Assembly: GCA_031969915.1 (NCBI GenBank)
Contig: DALYJJ010000216.1
Location: 1-7,562 of the forward strand
Direction of reading: 5' to 3'
Source: DALYJJ01 sp031969915
Lineage (GTDB): Bacteria > Acidobacteriota > Terriglobia > Bryobacterales > Bryobacteraceae
DNA: 7,562 bases
Positions 1 through 7,127 of this stretch are shown here, in pieces. Within the stretch, counting starts at the first letter, position 1; each line of letters begins with the position of its first letter. The notes under the pieces are model-generated. The model did no database searches, was not told where the DNA came from, and worked only from the letters and a program-made list of their open reading frames with translations. The translations under genes and the position numbers were made by a program.

Positions 1-1
1 G

Positions 2-370
2 CAGTTGCACCAGTTGCGCGGGCGTGTGGGCCGTGGCGCGGCGCAGAGCTACTGCTTTCTGGTCACCGGGACGCTCAACGAGGCCGGCCGCGAACGCATC
101 CGCACTATGGTGGACTCCACCGACGGCTTCTACATCGCGGAGATGGACCTGAAGCTGCGCGGTCCGGGTGAGTTCTTCGGAACCCGGCAAAGCGGCCTGC
201 CGGCGCTCAAGATCGCCAACATCATTCGCGACCAGGAAGTGCTCGAGCTCGCGCGGCGCGAGGCGATCGACTTCATCGAGCGGCCACCTTCCGAGGATGC
301 CCTGCGGCGAGCCGTCGACTACATCCGGACGCACTGGCAGCGGCGGTATGGACTGGTGCAGGTGGGGTGA
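2..370 (+). CDS. recG: ATP-dependent DNA helicase RecG, C-terminal fragment
   Basis: This is the last 122 codons of RecG; the 5' part lies outside the window. RecG is a superfamily 2 helicase that remodels stalled replication forks and branch-migrates Holliday junctions in the cytoplasm. The fragment opens in helicase motif VI (QLHQLRGRVGRG), whose arginines contact ATP. It continues with the RecG-typical stretch DGFYIAEMDLKLRGPGEFFGTRQSGLP, here read as three adjoining pieces (DGFYIAEMD, LKLRGPGEF, FGTRQSGLP), and then IANIIRD. The QLHQ spelling and the GTRQSGLP block separate it from Mfd and PriA. The reading frame is open to the window edge, so no start can be assigned. The TGA stop lies four bases before rsmD, so the two are probably co-transcribed. 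No truncation or frameshift is visible in the part present. Identity is very secure. Confidence 0.96.
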   Translation, partial: QLHQLRGRVGRGAAQSYCFLVTGTLNEAGRERIRTMVDSTDGFYIAEMDLKLRGPGEFFGTRQSGLPALKIANIIRDQEVLELARREAIDFIERPPSEDALRRAVDYIRTHWQRRYGLVQVG

Positions 371-374
371 CGAG

Positions 375-920
375 ATGCGTGTGATCGGCGGGGAGTTCCG
401 CAGCAGAAAGCTGAAGTCGATGCCCGGCATGGACGTGCGCCCCACGCCCGACCGCCTGCGAGAGGCGCTCTTCAACGTGCTCTCTCCCCGCATCGCGGGC
501 GCGGTTTTCGTCGACGCTTACGCGGGCACCGGAGCGGTCGGGATCGAAGCGCTGAGCCGCGGCGCGGGCAAGGCGATCTTCATCGAAGACAAGCGCGGCC
601 CCGCCGAGCTGATCGCGGAGAACCTGCGCACGTTGCAGGCCGAGAGCCGGGCCGAAATCGTGCGCGCCAAGGCGTCCCTGGTGATCGCGCGCTACTCCGC
701 CGGGATCGTCTTCCTCGATCCGCCGTACGAACTGGAGCGCGAGTACCAGGCCTGCCTCGACAACCTCGGCCACACGCTGGAACCGCCTCCCCTGGTGATT
801 GCCCAGCATGATTCGAAGCTCATCCTGGCGGAGAGTTACGGCGCGCTCCGCCGCTTCCGCCTCCTCAAACAGGGAGACAATTCGCTTAGCTTTTACGCCC
901 CGGGAGCGGACGCCGAGTGA
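375..920 (+). CDS. rsmD: 16S rRNA (guanine(966)-N(2))-methyltransferase RsmD
   Basis: A 181-residue protein of the usual RsmD length. RsmD uses S-adenosylmethionine to methylate N2 of G966 in 16S rRNA during 30S assembly. Residues 1-7 (MRVIGGE) and the RPTPDRLREALFNVL segment (about 22-36) are characteristic of the N-terminus. The SAM-binding motif I is DAYAGTGAVGIEALSRG (47-63). The catalytic N-methyltransferase motif is DPPY (115-118). The same frame is open upstream to about position 168, but that would overlap recG by some 200 bases. ATG 375 gives the canonical N-terminus, four bases after the recG stop and preceded by a G-rich GGTGGGG stretch within the recG end. The TGA stop overlaps the GTG start of the next gene. 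The motif I spelling is slightly divergent (DAYAGTG, where DLFAGSG is common), but all key residues are present. Confidence 0.95.
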   Translation: MRVIGGEFRSRKLKSMPGMDVRPTPDRLREALFNVLSPRIAGAVFVDAYAGTGAVGIEALSRGAGKAIFIEDKRGPAELIAENLRTLQAESRAEIVRAKASLVIARYSAGIVFLDPPYELEREYQACLDNLGHTLEPPPLVIAQHDSKLILAESYGALRRFRLLKQGDNSLSFYAPGADAE

Positions 921-2305
921 TTGCGCGCCGGTATCACGAAGAGACCAAGCACACCATCGAGCGGCTCCGCGCGCACCGGCACCTGCTCGATTGGGCGAAC
1001 ATGCCCGATCCGTTTCGCCATTACGAGGGGGTTCCGGTGGTCGATCTGCCGGCGGATGTGGCCGCGCCCTCGATTCCCGCACTGGACGTGCTGCTGGGAG
1101 CGGCGGGCGAACCGATCGCCCGGGATGGACCGACGTTCCTTTCGCAACTCCTGTTCTACTCCGCGTCGATCAGCGCGACCAAAGTGGTGCCCTCCACCGG
1201 CTATCGTTATGCGTTGCGCGTGAATCCGTCGTCGGGCAATCTCCACCCCACGGAGTTCCACTTCGCTGCCCGGGGCCTGCGCGGATGGGAGGACGGTCTG
1301 TACCATTACCGCGTCTCCTCGCACATGGCGGAACTGCGCGCACGGGGCGATTTCACAGCCGTGTTGGGCGGCGCGCCGCTGGTGATCGTGCTCACCAGCA
1401 TCGCCTGGCGGGAAGCCTGGAAGTACCGGCAGCGCGCCTACCGCTATTGTCTTCACGACATCGGCCACGCCTGGCAGGCGCTGGCGCTGGCGGCGCGGGC
1501 ACTGGGCTGCCGGACCTCGGCGCAGGCTGCTTTCGACGACCCCGCCCTGGCCGCCGGGTTGCGCCTTGCGGCGGATGAGTGGCCGATGCTCACCATCGCG
1601 GTGAGCGGCCCGGGCGTTCCGCTCGCCGACACGCCGCGCGAGTGGCTCGGCGGCGCTCCCAACCGTCTGTCGGAGGAAGTGATCGACTACCCGTTCATCG
1701 AGGCTGTTCACGCGGCCACCTCGTCGAGCGCACCGGAGCCCGCGCCTTCGGCGGGCGGCGATTCATTTGCGGCGGTGGTGCGGCGAAGGCGTTCGGCGCT
1801 CGATTTCGAAGGCGGCGATCGCACCATCACGCGCCGCCAACTGGACACCCTGCTCGCCTGTGCGGATCAGCCGTTTTCATGGGACGCCGCCCGGCGGGCG
1901 GTGCACCTCTATCTTTACGTCCACCGCGTGGGCGATCTCGATCCTGGCGTCTATCGCTGGCGCCCCGGGCGGCCGGAACTGGAACTCGTCAAGAGCGGCG
2001 ATCAGCGCGTCGTTGCCGCCGGTCTGAGCCTGCAGCAATCGCTGGCGGGCAACTCCTGCGTGACGTTCTCCATGATCGCGGACTTCGAAACGGAACGCGC
2101 GTACCGCACCGCCCACATCGAAGCGGGCGCCATCGGGCAGCGTTTCTACCTGGCGGCCGAGGCGCAGGGCTTTCAATCCACGGGCATCGGCGCCTTCTTC
2201 GACGACCAGGTGCACCGCTATCTGGGAATCGAGCCGGAGGAGGGCCAGGTGATCTACCACTTCGCCTCGGGCTTCGCGATCCCCGACGGCCGTCTGTCGG
2301 CCTGA
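917..2305 (+). CDS. SagB/ThcOx-type dehydrogenase with two fused nitroreductase-like domains
   Basis: A 462-residue protein with two nitroreductase-fold domains joined by an Ala/Ser/Pro-rich linker (about 267-283). Domain 1 has the SagB-like blocks RVNPSSGNLHPTE (101-113), GLYHY (127-131) and YRYCLHDIGHAWQAL (175-189). Domain 2 begins with RRRRSALDF (289-297), the nitroreductase FMN-phosphate motif. It then has GVYRW and a long EAGAIGQRFYLAAEAQGFQS helix region ending in GIGAFFDD. SagB and ThcOx are FMN oxidases that convert azolines to azoles in modified peptides. Many relatives are stand-alone and of unknown substrate. No YcaO cyclase or precursor-peptide gene is visible here, so azole formation should not be assumed. 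The GTG start overlaps the rsmD stop (GTGA), with GGGAG ten bases upstream, which suggests translational coupling. No signal peptide is seen, so it is probably cytoplasmic. Family is confident; substrate is unknown. Confidence 0.85.
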   Translation: MIARRYHEETKHTIERLRAHRHLLDWANMPDPFRHYEGVPVVDLPADVAAPSIPALDVLLGAAGEPIARDGPTFLSQLLFYSASISATKVVPSTGYRYALRVNPSSGNLHPTEFHFAARGLRGWEDGLYHYRVSSHMAELRARGDFTAVLGGAPLVIVLTSIAWREAWKYRQRAYRYCLHDIGHAWQALALAARALGCRTSAQAAFDDPALAAGLRLAADEWPMLTIAVSGPGVPLADTPREWLGGAPNRLSEEVIDYPFIEAVHAATSSSAPEPAPSAGGDSFAAVVRRRRSALDFEGGDRTITRRQLDTLLACADQPFSWDAARRAVHLYLYVHRVGDLDPGVYRWRPGRPELELVKSGDQRVVAAGLSLQQSLAGNSCVTFSMIADFETERAYRTAHIEAGAIGQRFYLAAEAQGFQSTGIGAFFDDQVHRYLGIEPEEGQVIYHFASGFAIPDGRLSA

Positions 2306-2332
2306 ACGGCGGGCCCACTCCCTCCACCGCGC

Positions 2333-2338
2333 TAAAAT
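2333..2338 (+). promoter_or_regulatory. Possible -10 element (TAAAAT) just before the permease gene
   Basis: In the 40-base gap after the SagB-type gene, the hexamer TAAAAT stands out against GC-rich surroundings. It ends seven bases before the TTG start at 2346. A transcript beginning 6-8 bases downstream of it would start at or next to that TTG. No convincing TTGACA-like -35 lies 16-18 bases upstream. The call therefore rests on the hexamer and its position only. Confidence 0.3.
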
Positions 2339-2345
2339 AGGACCT

Positions 2346-3432
2346 TTGGTCAACAAACTAGTCATTGAAAACCTGAAGCACCGCCCTCTGCGGACCCTCC
2401 TTACGGCGTTCACCATCGGCATGCAGGTGATGATGATCCTCACCCTGGTGGGAATCAGCCGCGGCCTGTTAGCCGATTCGGAGCGGCGTGCGCGCGGCGC
2501 GGGTGCGGACATCTGGGTGAAGCCCCCGGGCACCTCGGCCATTCAATTCAGCGCGGGCGGTCTCGATGGCCGCCTGGTCGCCTATTTTCAGAAGCAGCCC
2601 CATGTCACGCACGCCACGGGCATGCTGATCCAGCCGATCGGCGGCGTGAACACCGTGACCGGTGTCGCCCTGGACGAGTTTGAGCGCATGAGCGGGGGCT
2701 TCCGCTACCTGAAGGGGGGCCGTTTCCGCGGCCCCGGCGAAGTGATTGTCGACGAGTTCTACTCGCAGCAGAACAAGAAGTCGGCGGGTGACAGCATTCA
2801 GCTTCTCAATCGCGAGTGGAAGATCGCGGGTGTGGTTGAGGCCGGCAAACTCGGCCGCCTCTTCGTTCCGCTGGATACTCTGCAGGATCTCACCGGCAAC
2901 ACCGGCAAGCTCTCGCAGATCCTGGTGAAGCTCGACGATCCGGCGCGCACCGATGAAATCGTGGCCAGCTTCAAGGAGCAGCTTCCGACGTACCCGATCT
3001 ATTCCATCGCCGAGTTGACGTCGCTGTTTACGGTGAACAACGTCCCGGGCTTGAACGCCTTCATCTACGTGATCATTACGCTGTCGATCGTTCTCGGCTT
3101 CGTCGTGGTCTCGCTGACCATGTACGCCGCGGTGCTCGAGCGGACGCGCGAAATCGGTGTTCTGAAGGCACTCGGCGCTTCGCCTCTCTACATCGTCAAC
3201 ATCCTCCTCCGCGAGACCAGCCTGATCGCCGTCGCCGGCTGGGTTGCGGGCATTCTGCTCGCCTTTGGCGCGCGCTGGGCCATCGCTACCTTCGTTCCCG
3301 CGTCGCTCACCCAGCAGATCGTTCCCGACTGGTGGCCCATCGCGCTCGGTGTCGCGCTCGGCGCCGCGCTGCTCGGCGCCGTGTATCCCGGCTTGAAGGC
3401 CGCCCGTCAGGATGCCATCGAGGCGCTCTCCT

Positions 3433-3440
<8 letters not shown>
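2346..3440 (+). CDS. FtsX-like ABC transporter permease (DevC/MacB type)
   Basis: A 364-residue inner-membrane permease with the four-helix MacB/FtsX plan. Helix 1 spans about 18-38. A large extracytoplasmic (MacB-PCD-like) domain spans about 42-232. Three C-terminal helices lie at about 237-262, 285-312 and 330-350. Between helices 2 and 3 is the cytoplasmic coupling motif ERTREIGVLKALGAS (265-279), the family hallmark that contacts the ATPase. The C-terminus EALSYE is typical. The start is taken as TTG 2346, giving MVNKLVIENLKHRPLRT, because the next in-frame ATG (2421) would remove much of helix 1. The only Shine-Dalgarno-like sequence is AGGA, three bases away, which is too close. The gene overlaps the ATPase by 8 bases, so the two form one exporter. 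Substrate is unknown; relatives export peptides, glycolipids or macrolides, or do mechanotransmission rather than transport. No periplasmic adaptor (DevB/MacA) gene is adjacent. Confidence 0.9.
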
Positions 3441-4107
<667 letters not shown>

Positions 4108-4134
4108 ACGAACATTCGCGGGCCGGTGACACAA

Positions 4135-4140
4135 TAAAGT
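4135..4140 (+). promoter_or_regulatory. Possible -10 element (TAAAGT) before the DUF1080 gene
   Basis: TAAAGT sits at the end of the 33-base gap after the ABC ATPase gene and directly abuts the GTG start at 4141. If used as a -10, transcription would start near 4147, inside that start. It would then favour the in-frame GTG at 4150, three bases later. No clear -35 is seen. Its TAA is also the in-frame stop that fixes the upstream limit of the gene, so the match may be coincidental. Confidence 0.25.
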
Positions 4141-5244
4141 GTGCTTCGTGTGCTCCTGCTGTTCTGCCTGCCCGCTCTCTGCTGGTGTGAGTTCCGCCCG
4201 CTGTTCGACGGCCGTAGCCTGAACGGCTGGGTGCACGAAGGCCCGCGCATGAGCTTTGGCGCCGAGGATGGCGAACTGGTGGTCAGCGGGCGGGGGAATC
4301 CGCCCAACTGGCTTCGCACCGCGGCTGAGTACGAGGACTTCCGCCTCCGCTTTGAGTACAAGCTGGCGGAATGGGCCGAGGCCGGCGTCTATCTGCGAGC
4401 CCCCCGCGCCGGCTGGCCTTCACGCGCCGGCCTGGGCATCTACCTGGCCCACGACTTCCACAAGGACCTGACGCTTCACAGCACCGGCGCCATCACCGGC
4501 GCGCGTTTGCCGCAGAAGCGCCTCCCCGCTTCCTGGGGCGCCTGGCATACCGTTGAGATCGAACTGATCGGCGAGCGGCTGAAGGTGCGCATCGACGGCG
4601 AGCCCGTGCAGGACGTGGACCTTGCCGCCGATGCCGAACTGCGCCTTCGCCTCAAGCGCGGATACATCGGCTTTCCGGACGCCGGTTATGGCTGGCGTCT
4701 CCGGAAGATCGAGATCGAAGACCTCGGAGCCCGGGTAAAGTTTCTGGAGCCGTTCGACGGCCGCACGCTCGAAGGCTGGACCCTGCGCAACGGAGGAACG
4801 TGGTCCGTCCGCGAGGGTGCGATTTACGGCGCCAACGGCCATGGCATTCTCTACGCGCCCACGCCGCCGCTTGCCGACTTCGAGCTGACGATGCTTGTCC
4901 GCAGCCACAACCAGGTGAACAGCGGCGTGTTCCTTCGCGGCGAAACGGAAGGGCCACGCCGGGGTTTCGAAGTGCAGATCTACTCGCCGCTCGATACCGT
5001 TTATCCCACCGGCAGCATCTACAACATCGAGCGCAGCCGTGTGAGCGCGGAGTACGACGGGCGCTGGTTTCTGATGCAGATTCGCGTCGAAGGCGCGCGC
5101 TGTGCGGTGCGTCTGGATGGAGAAACGGTGGCCGAGTACCACCGCCTTTCGGGTGACGCCCTGAAGCCCGGCCGCATCGGCTTGCAGATCCACCGCGAAG
5201 ATGCCGCCGTGGAGTTCAAAGACATCCGGATCCGGCCGCTCTAA
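4141..5244 (+). CDS. Exported protein with two DUF1080 (3-keto-disaccharide hydrolase family) domains
   Basis: A 367-residue protein with an N-terminal signal peptide (hydrophobic LLLFCLPALCWC, about 5-16, cleavage near 16-18). No proper lipobox precedes either cysteine. Two copies of the concanavalin-like DUF1080 domain follow. Copy 1 starts LFDGRSLNGW (21-30) and contains AGVYLRAP; copy 2 starts PFDGRTLEGW (204-213) and contains SGVFLRGE. Copy 2 ends FKDIRIRPL, typical of the family. Pfam labels this family 3-keto-disaccharide hydrolase, acting on oxidised disaccharides or glycosides; activity of this member is inferred. The GTG at 4141 is the earliest possible start because an in-frame TAA precedes it at 4135. 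GTG 4150 is an alternative that would lose the single Arg of the signal n-region. A weak GGTGA lies 11 bases upstream of 4141. It ends 13 bases from the convergent sulfatase gene. Confidence 0.85.
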   Translation: MLRVLLLFCLPALCWCEFRPLFDGRSLNGWVHEGPRMSFGAEDGELVVSGRGNPPNWLRTAAEYEDFRLRFEYKLAEWAEAGVYLRAPRAGWPSRAGLGIYLAHDFHKDLTLHSTGAITGARLPQKRLPASWGAWHTVEIELIGERLKVRIDGEPVQDVDLAADAELRLRLKRGYIGFPDAGYGWRLRKIEIEDLGARVKFLEPFDGRTLEGWTLRNGGTWSVREGAIYGANGHGILYAPTPPLADFELTMLVRSHNQVNSGVFLRGETEGPRRGFEVQIYSPLDTVYPTGSIYNIERSRVSAEYDGRWFLMQIRVEGARCAVRLDGETVAEYHRLSGDALKPGRIGLQIHREDAAVEFKDIRIRPL

Positions 5245-5257
5245 CGGGCGCGCACGC

Positions 5258-6595
5258 TCACTCCGTCTCGCGAACGGGGAACAGATCCGACTCCGTTCGC
5301 GCCGTGGCGAGAATCCCCTCGATCTTCTTCACTACCTCCGGGTGCTGCGCCGCGACATTCGTGCTCTCTCCCACGTCCTTCGCGAGATCGTACAACTCGA
5401 CCGGCTTCTTCCTTCCGAGCCGCACGCCCTTCCAATCGCCCATTCGCACCGCTTGCTTGAAGCCCCGCTCGTGGAACTCCCAGTAGAAGTACTCGTGCCG
5501 CGGCGCCGGCTTGCCGAACAACGCGGGTGCAAAGGAGAGCCCGTCGATGTTCCTGGGAGCGGCAACGCCGGCCAGTTCACACGCCGCCGGCAGGAAATCC
5601 CAGAACGCCCACGGATGATCGCTTACCGCGCCCGGCGCCACGCGCCCCGGCCACCACGCCAGCCCCGGCACGCGGATGCCGCCCTCGTACAGGTCGCGTT
5701 TGATGCCGCGAAGCGGCCCGGAGCTACGGAAGAACTCGGGATCGTGGCCGCCTTCGCGATGCGGCCCGTTGTCGCTGGTGAACAGCACCAGCGTGTTGTC
5801 CGCCTGCCCGTTCTTGCGCAGTGTGTCGAGCAGGCGGCCCACGTCGCGGTCCATGCGGGTGATCATCGCGGCGAAGTTGCGCTCCTGCTGCGGCCAGGCT
5901 TTGCCCGTGTAGGGCTCGTCGCCGGGCACTTCCATGCCGTTTCCCGTGTCGCGGCCCACTTCGTTGTTCGCGTGGGGAATTGTGTAGCAAAGATGCAGGA
6001 AGAACGGCTCCTGCTTCTTCTCCAGAAACTGCTGGCCGCGCTCGGCGAAGAGGTCGTGCGCGTAGGCGGTCTTCTTGGCGCCGAAGTTGCCCGTCACCAG
6101 GTACTCGCGGTCGCCTTCCAGCAGGTGCTCGGGATAGTAATTGTGCGCGTGCAGTTGGCTGAAGTACCCGAACCATTCGTCGAAGCCGCGCCGCGTGGGG
6201 TAGCCGGTGGTGCTCAGGCCACCCAGTGACCACTTGCCGAAGAGGCCCGTACGATAGCCGACCTTCTTCAACAACTCCGTAACCGTGACGTCCTGGGGAC
6301 GCAGGTGAGTGTCCCGAGGCGAATTGCCGCGCACGCGGGCGTGACCGGTGTGCATGCCGGTCATCAGGCAGCCGCGCGAGGGCGCGCACACCGTGCTTCC
6401 CGCGTAGCTCTGCGTGAAGCGCATCCCCTCGGCCGCCATGCGGTCCAGGTGCGGCGTCTGGATTTCCTTCTGGCCATAGCAGCCCAGATCGCCCCAGCCG
6501 AGATCGTCGGCCAGGATCAGGACGATGTTTGGCTTGCGGCGTGACTGCGCTAGCAGCGGCAGCGCGGCGGCCGACAGGAACGTGCGGCGGGTCAT
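5258..6595 (-). CDS. Tat-exported type I (formylglycine) sulfatase
   Basis: A 445-residue arylsulfatase-like enzyme that hydrolyses sulfate esters outside the cytoplasm. A short twin-arginine signal is present (TRRTFLSAAALPLLAQS, 2-18). Metal ligands are Asp30/Asp31 in LILADDLGWGD and Asp275/Asn276 in TSDNGPH. The C-x-P-S-R sulfatase signature is CAPSR (70-74), Cys70 being the residue converted to formylglycine. Lys121, His208 and Lys299 match the arylsulfatase A active-site lysines and histidine by spacing. The usual GKWHLG motif reads GKWSLG (120-125), so one histidine is Ser123. HAHNYYPEHLL (149-159) marks a common bacterial sulfatase group. ATG 6595 has AGGGG four bases upstream, and the gene follows the hemerythrin stop by 12 bases, suggesting one transcript. 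No formylglycine-generating enzyme gene is in the window. The natural substrate, probably a sulfated glycan, is inferred from the family only. Confidence 0.93.
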   Translation of the reverse strand: MTRRTFLSAAALPLLAQSRRKPNIVLILADDLGWGDLGCYGQKEIQTPHLDRMAAEGMRFTQSYAGSTVCAPSRGCLMTGMHTGHARVRGNSPRDTHLRPQDVTVTELLKKVGYRTGLFGKWSLGGLSTTGYPTRRGFDEWFGYFSQLHAHNYYPEHLLEGDREYLVTGNFGAKKTAYAHDLFAERGQQFLEKKQEPFFLHLCYTIPHANNEVGRDTGNGMEVPGDEPYTGKAWPQQERNFAAMITRMDRDVGRLLDTLRKNGQADNTLVLFTSDNGPHREGGHDPEFFRSSGPLRGIKRDLYEGGIRVPGLAWWPGRVAPGAVSDHPWAFWDFLPAACELAGVAAPRNIDGLSFAPALFGKPAPRHEYFYWEFHERGFKQAVRMGDWKGVRLGRKKPVELYDLAKDVGESTNVAAQHPEVVKKIEGILATARTESDLFPVRETE

Positions 6596-6599
6596 ACCG

Positions 6600-6604
6600 C
6601 CCCT
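6600..6604 (-). promoter_or_regulatory. Ribosome binding site of the sulfatase gene
   Basis: On the minus strand AGGGG lies four bases before the ATG at 6595, in the short gap after the hemerythrin stop codon. It supports both this ATG and read-through translation from a shared message. A TAAAGT hexamer at 6610-6605 includes the hemerythrin TAA stop and could alternatively be a -10, with a TTGGAA about 15 bases further upstream. Confidence 0.5.
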
Positions 6605-6607
6605 ACT

Positions 6608-7063
6608 TTATCGCGACAGAGCGAGTTCCAACTCCTCCCGTCCCACCAGTTGCTCGGCCATCGGGAAGAGAATGTTGTCTTCCTTCCAGATGTGATCCCG
6701 CAACATGCCGATGTAAGCGGTGGCGCGCGACCGCACTGTTTCGATCGCTTCGCTGTCTCCGGCCCCGGCGGCGGCCAGGCTGGCTCTCATCGCCGCGACG
6801 TGAGCGCGGCCGGCCTGGTGGTCCTTCAACATGCAGTCCACCGGACCGCCCGGGCTCGGCAGGCCCGCTGCGATCATGCGCGGAAACAGCACATCTTCTT
6901 CTTTTTGGTGGTGCCGGCCGTCCGCGAAGTCGCGGAAGAAATCCAGGGCCTCCGTGAAAAACGCGGTCGGGAACTCACCTCGCCCCAGTTCGGCGACCCT
7001 TGTTTCCAGGGCGTCGAGCATCCGCTCGATCTCCCCGTGCTCTTCCATCAGCAGTTGAATCAT
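6608..7063 (-). CDS. Hemerythrin HHE-domain protein
   Basis: A 151-residue single-domain four-helix protein that should bind a di-iron centre. Such proteins sense or store oxygen, or handle nitric oxide and iron-sulfur repair. The putative ligands are His9 (EEHGEIE), His51 and Glu55 (HHQKEEDVLFP), His82 (KDHQAGR), and His124 and Glu128 (HIWKEDNILFP). The two H-x3-E...LFP blocks are the family signature. An upstream in-frame ATG at 7081 would add six residues, but it has no Shine-Dalgarno. ATG 7063 is preceded by GGAGG at a 5-base spacing and gives MIQLLMEEH, so it is chosen. It lacks the ScdA/RIC N-terminal domain and any signal peptide, so it is a cytoplasmic stand-alone HHE protein. It is first in a probable two-gene unit with the sulfatase and divergent from the HAD gene. 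Family is secure; physiological role is not. Confidence 0.9.
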   Translation of the reverse strand: MIQLLMEEHGEIERMLDALETRVAELGRGEFPTAFFTEALDFFRDFADGRHHQKEEDVLFPRMIAAGLPSPGGPVDCMLKDHQAGRAHVAAMRASLAAAGAGDSEAIETVRSRATAYIGMLRDHIWKEDNILFPMAEQLVGREELELALSR

Positions 7064-7068
7064 CCTCG

Positions 7069-7073
7069 CCTCC
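7069..7073 (-). promoter_or_regulatory. Ribosome binding site deciding the hemerythrin start
   Basis: The minus strand reads GGAGG, then CGAGG, then ATG at 7063. This is the strongest Shine-Dalgarno seen in the window. It lies inside the six-codon extension that would result from using the ATG at 7081, so it argues for the shorter protein. Confidence 0.7.
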
Positions 7074-7107
7074 ACGGTCATGATGAAAGAGGATGGCAGC
7101 CAAGTCG

Positions 7108-7121
7108 GTGACCGCAGTCAC
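7108..7121. promoter_or_regulatory. Inverted repeat GTGAC-N4-GTCAC, possible operator
   Basis: In the 64-base gap between the divergent hemerythrin and HAD genes there is a perfect 5-base dyad, GTGAC CGCA GTCAC. It lies 45-58 bases upstream of the hemerythrin start and 6-19 bases upstream of the HAD start. Its geometry resembles CRP/FNR-family sites (TTGAT-N4-ATCAA for FNR). Five-base arms can occur by chance, and no -35/-10 pair could be placed confidently beside it, so this is only a candidate. Confidence 0.3.
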
Positions 7122-7127
7122 GCGCAC

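Noticed and set aside
2283..2300. CCGAC...GTCGG hairpin and the inner palindrome GACGGCCGTC at the end of the SagB-type gene
   Set aside because: The stem is only five bases, lies inside coding sequence and has no T-run after it, so it is not supported as a terminator.
4141..4190. Lipoprotein signal in the DUF1080 protein
   Set aside because: The cysteines at residues 14 and 16 are preceded by PAL and LCW, which do not fit the L-[AS]-[GA]-C lipobox, so ordinary signal peptidase cleavage is more likely.
5227..5236. Ten-base palindrome CCGGATCCGG near the DUF1080 stop
   Set aside because: It encodes the conserved C-terminal residues of the domain, has no loop and no T-run, and is likely coincidental.
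5201..6229. Long plus-strand open frame (342 codons) opposite the sulfatase
   Set aside because: The minus strand encodes a complete sulfatase with all catalytic motifs. The plus frame shows no domain and overlaps the end of the DUF1080 gene.
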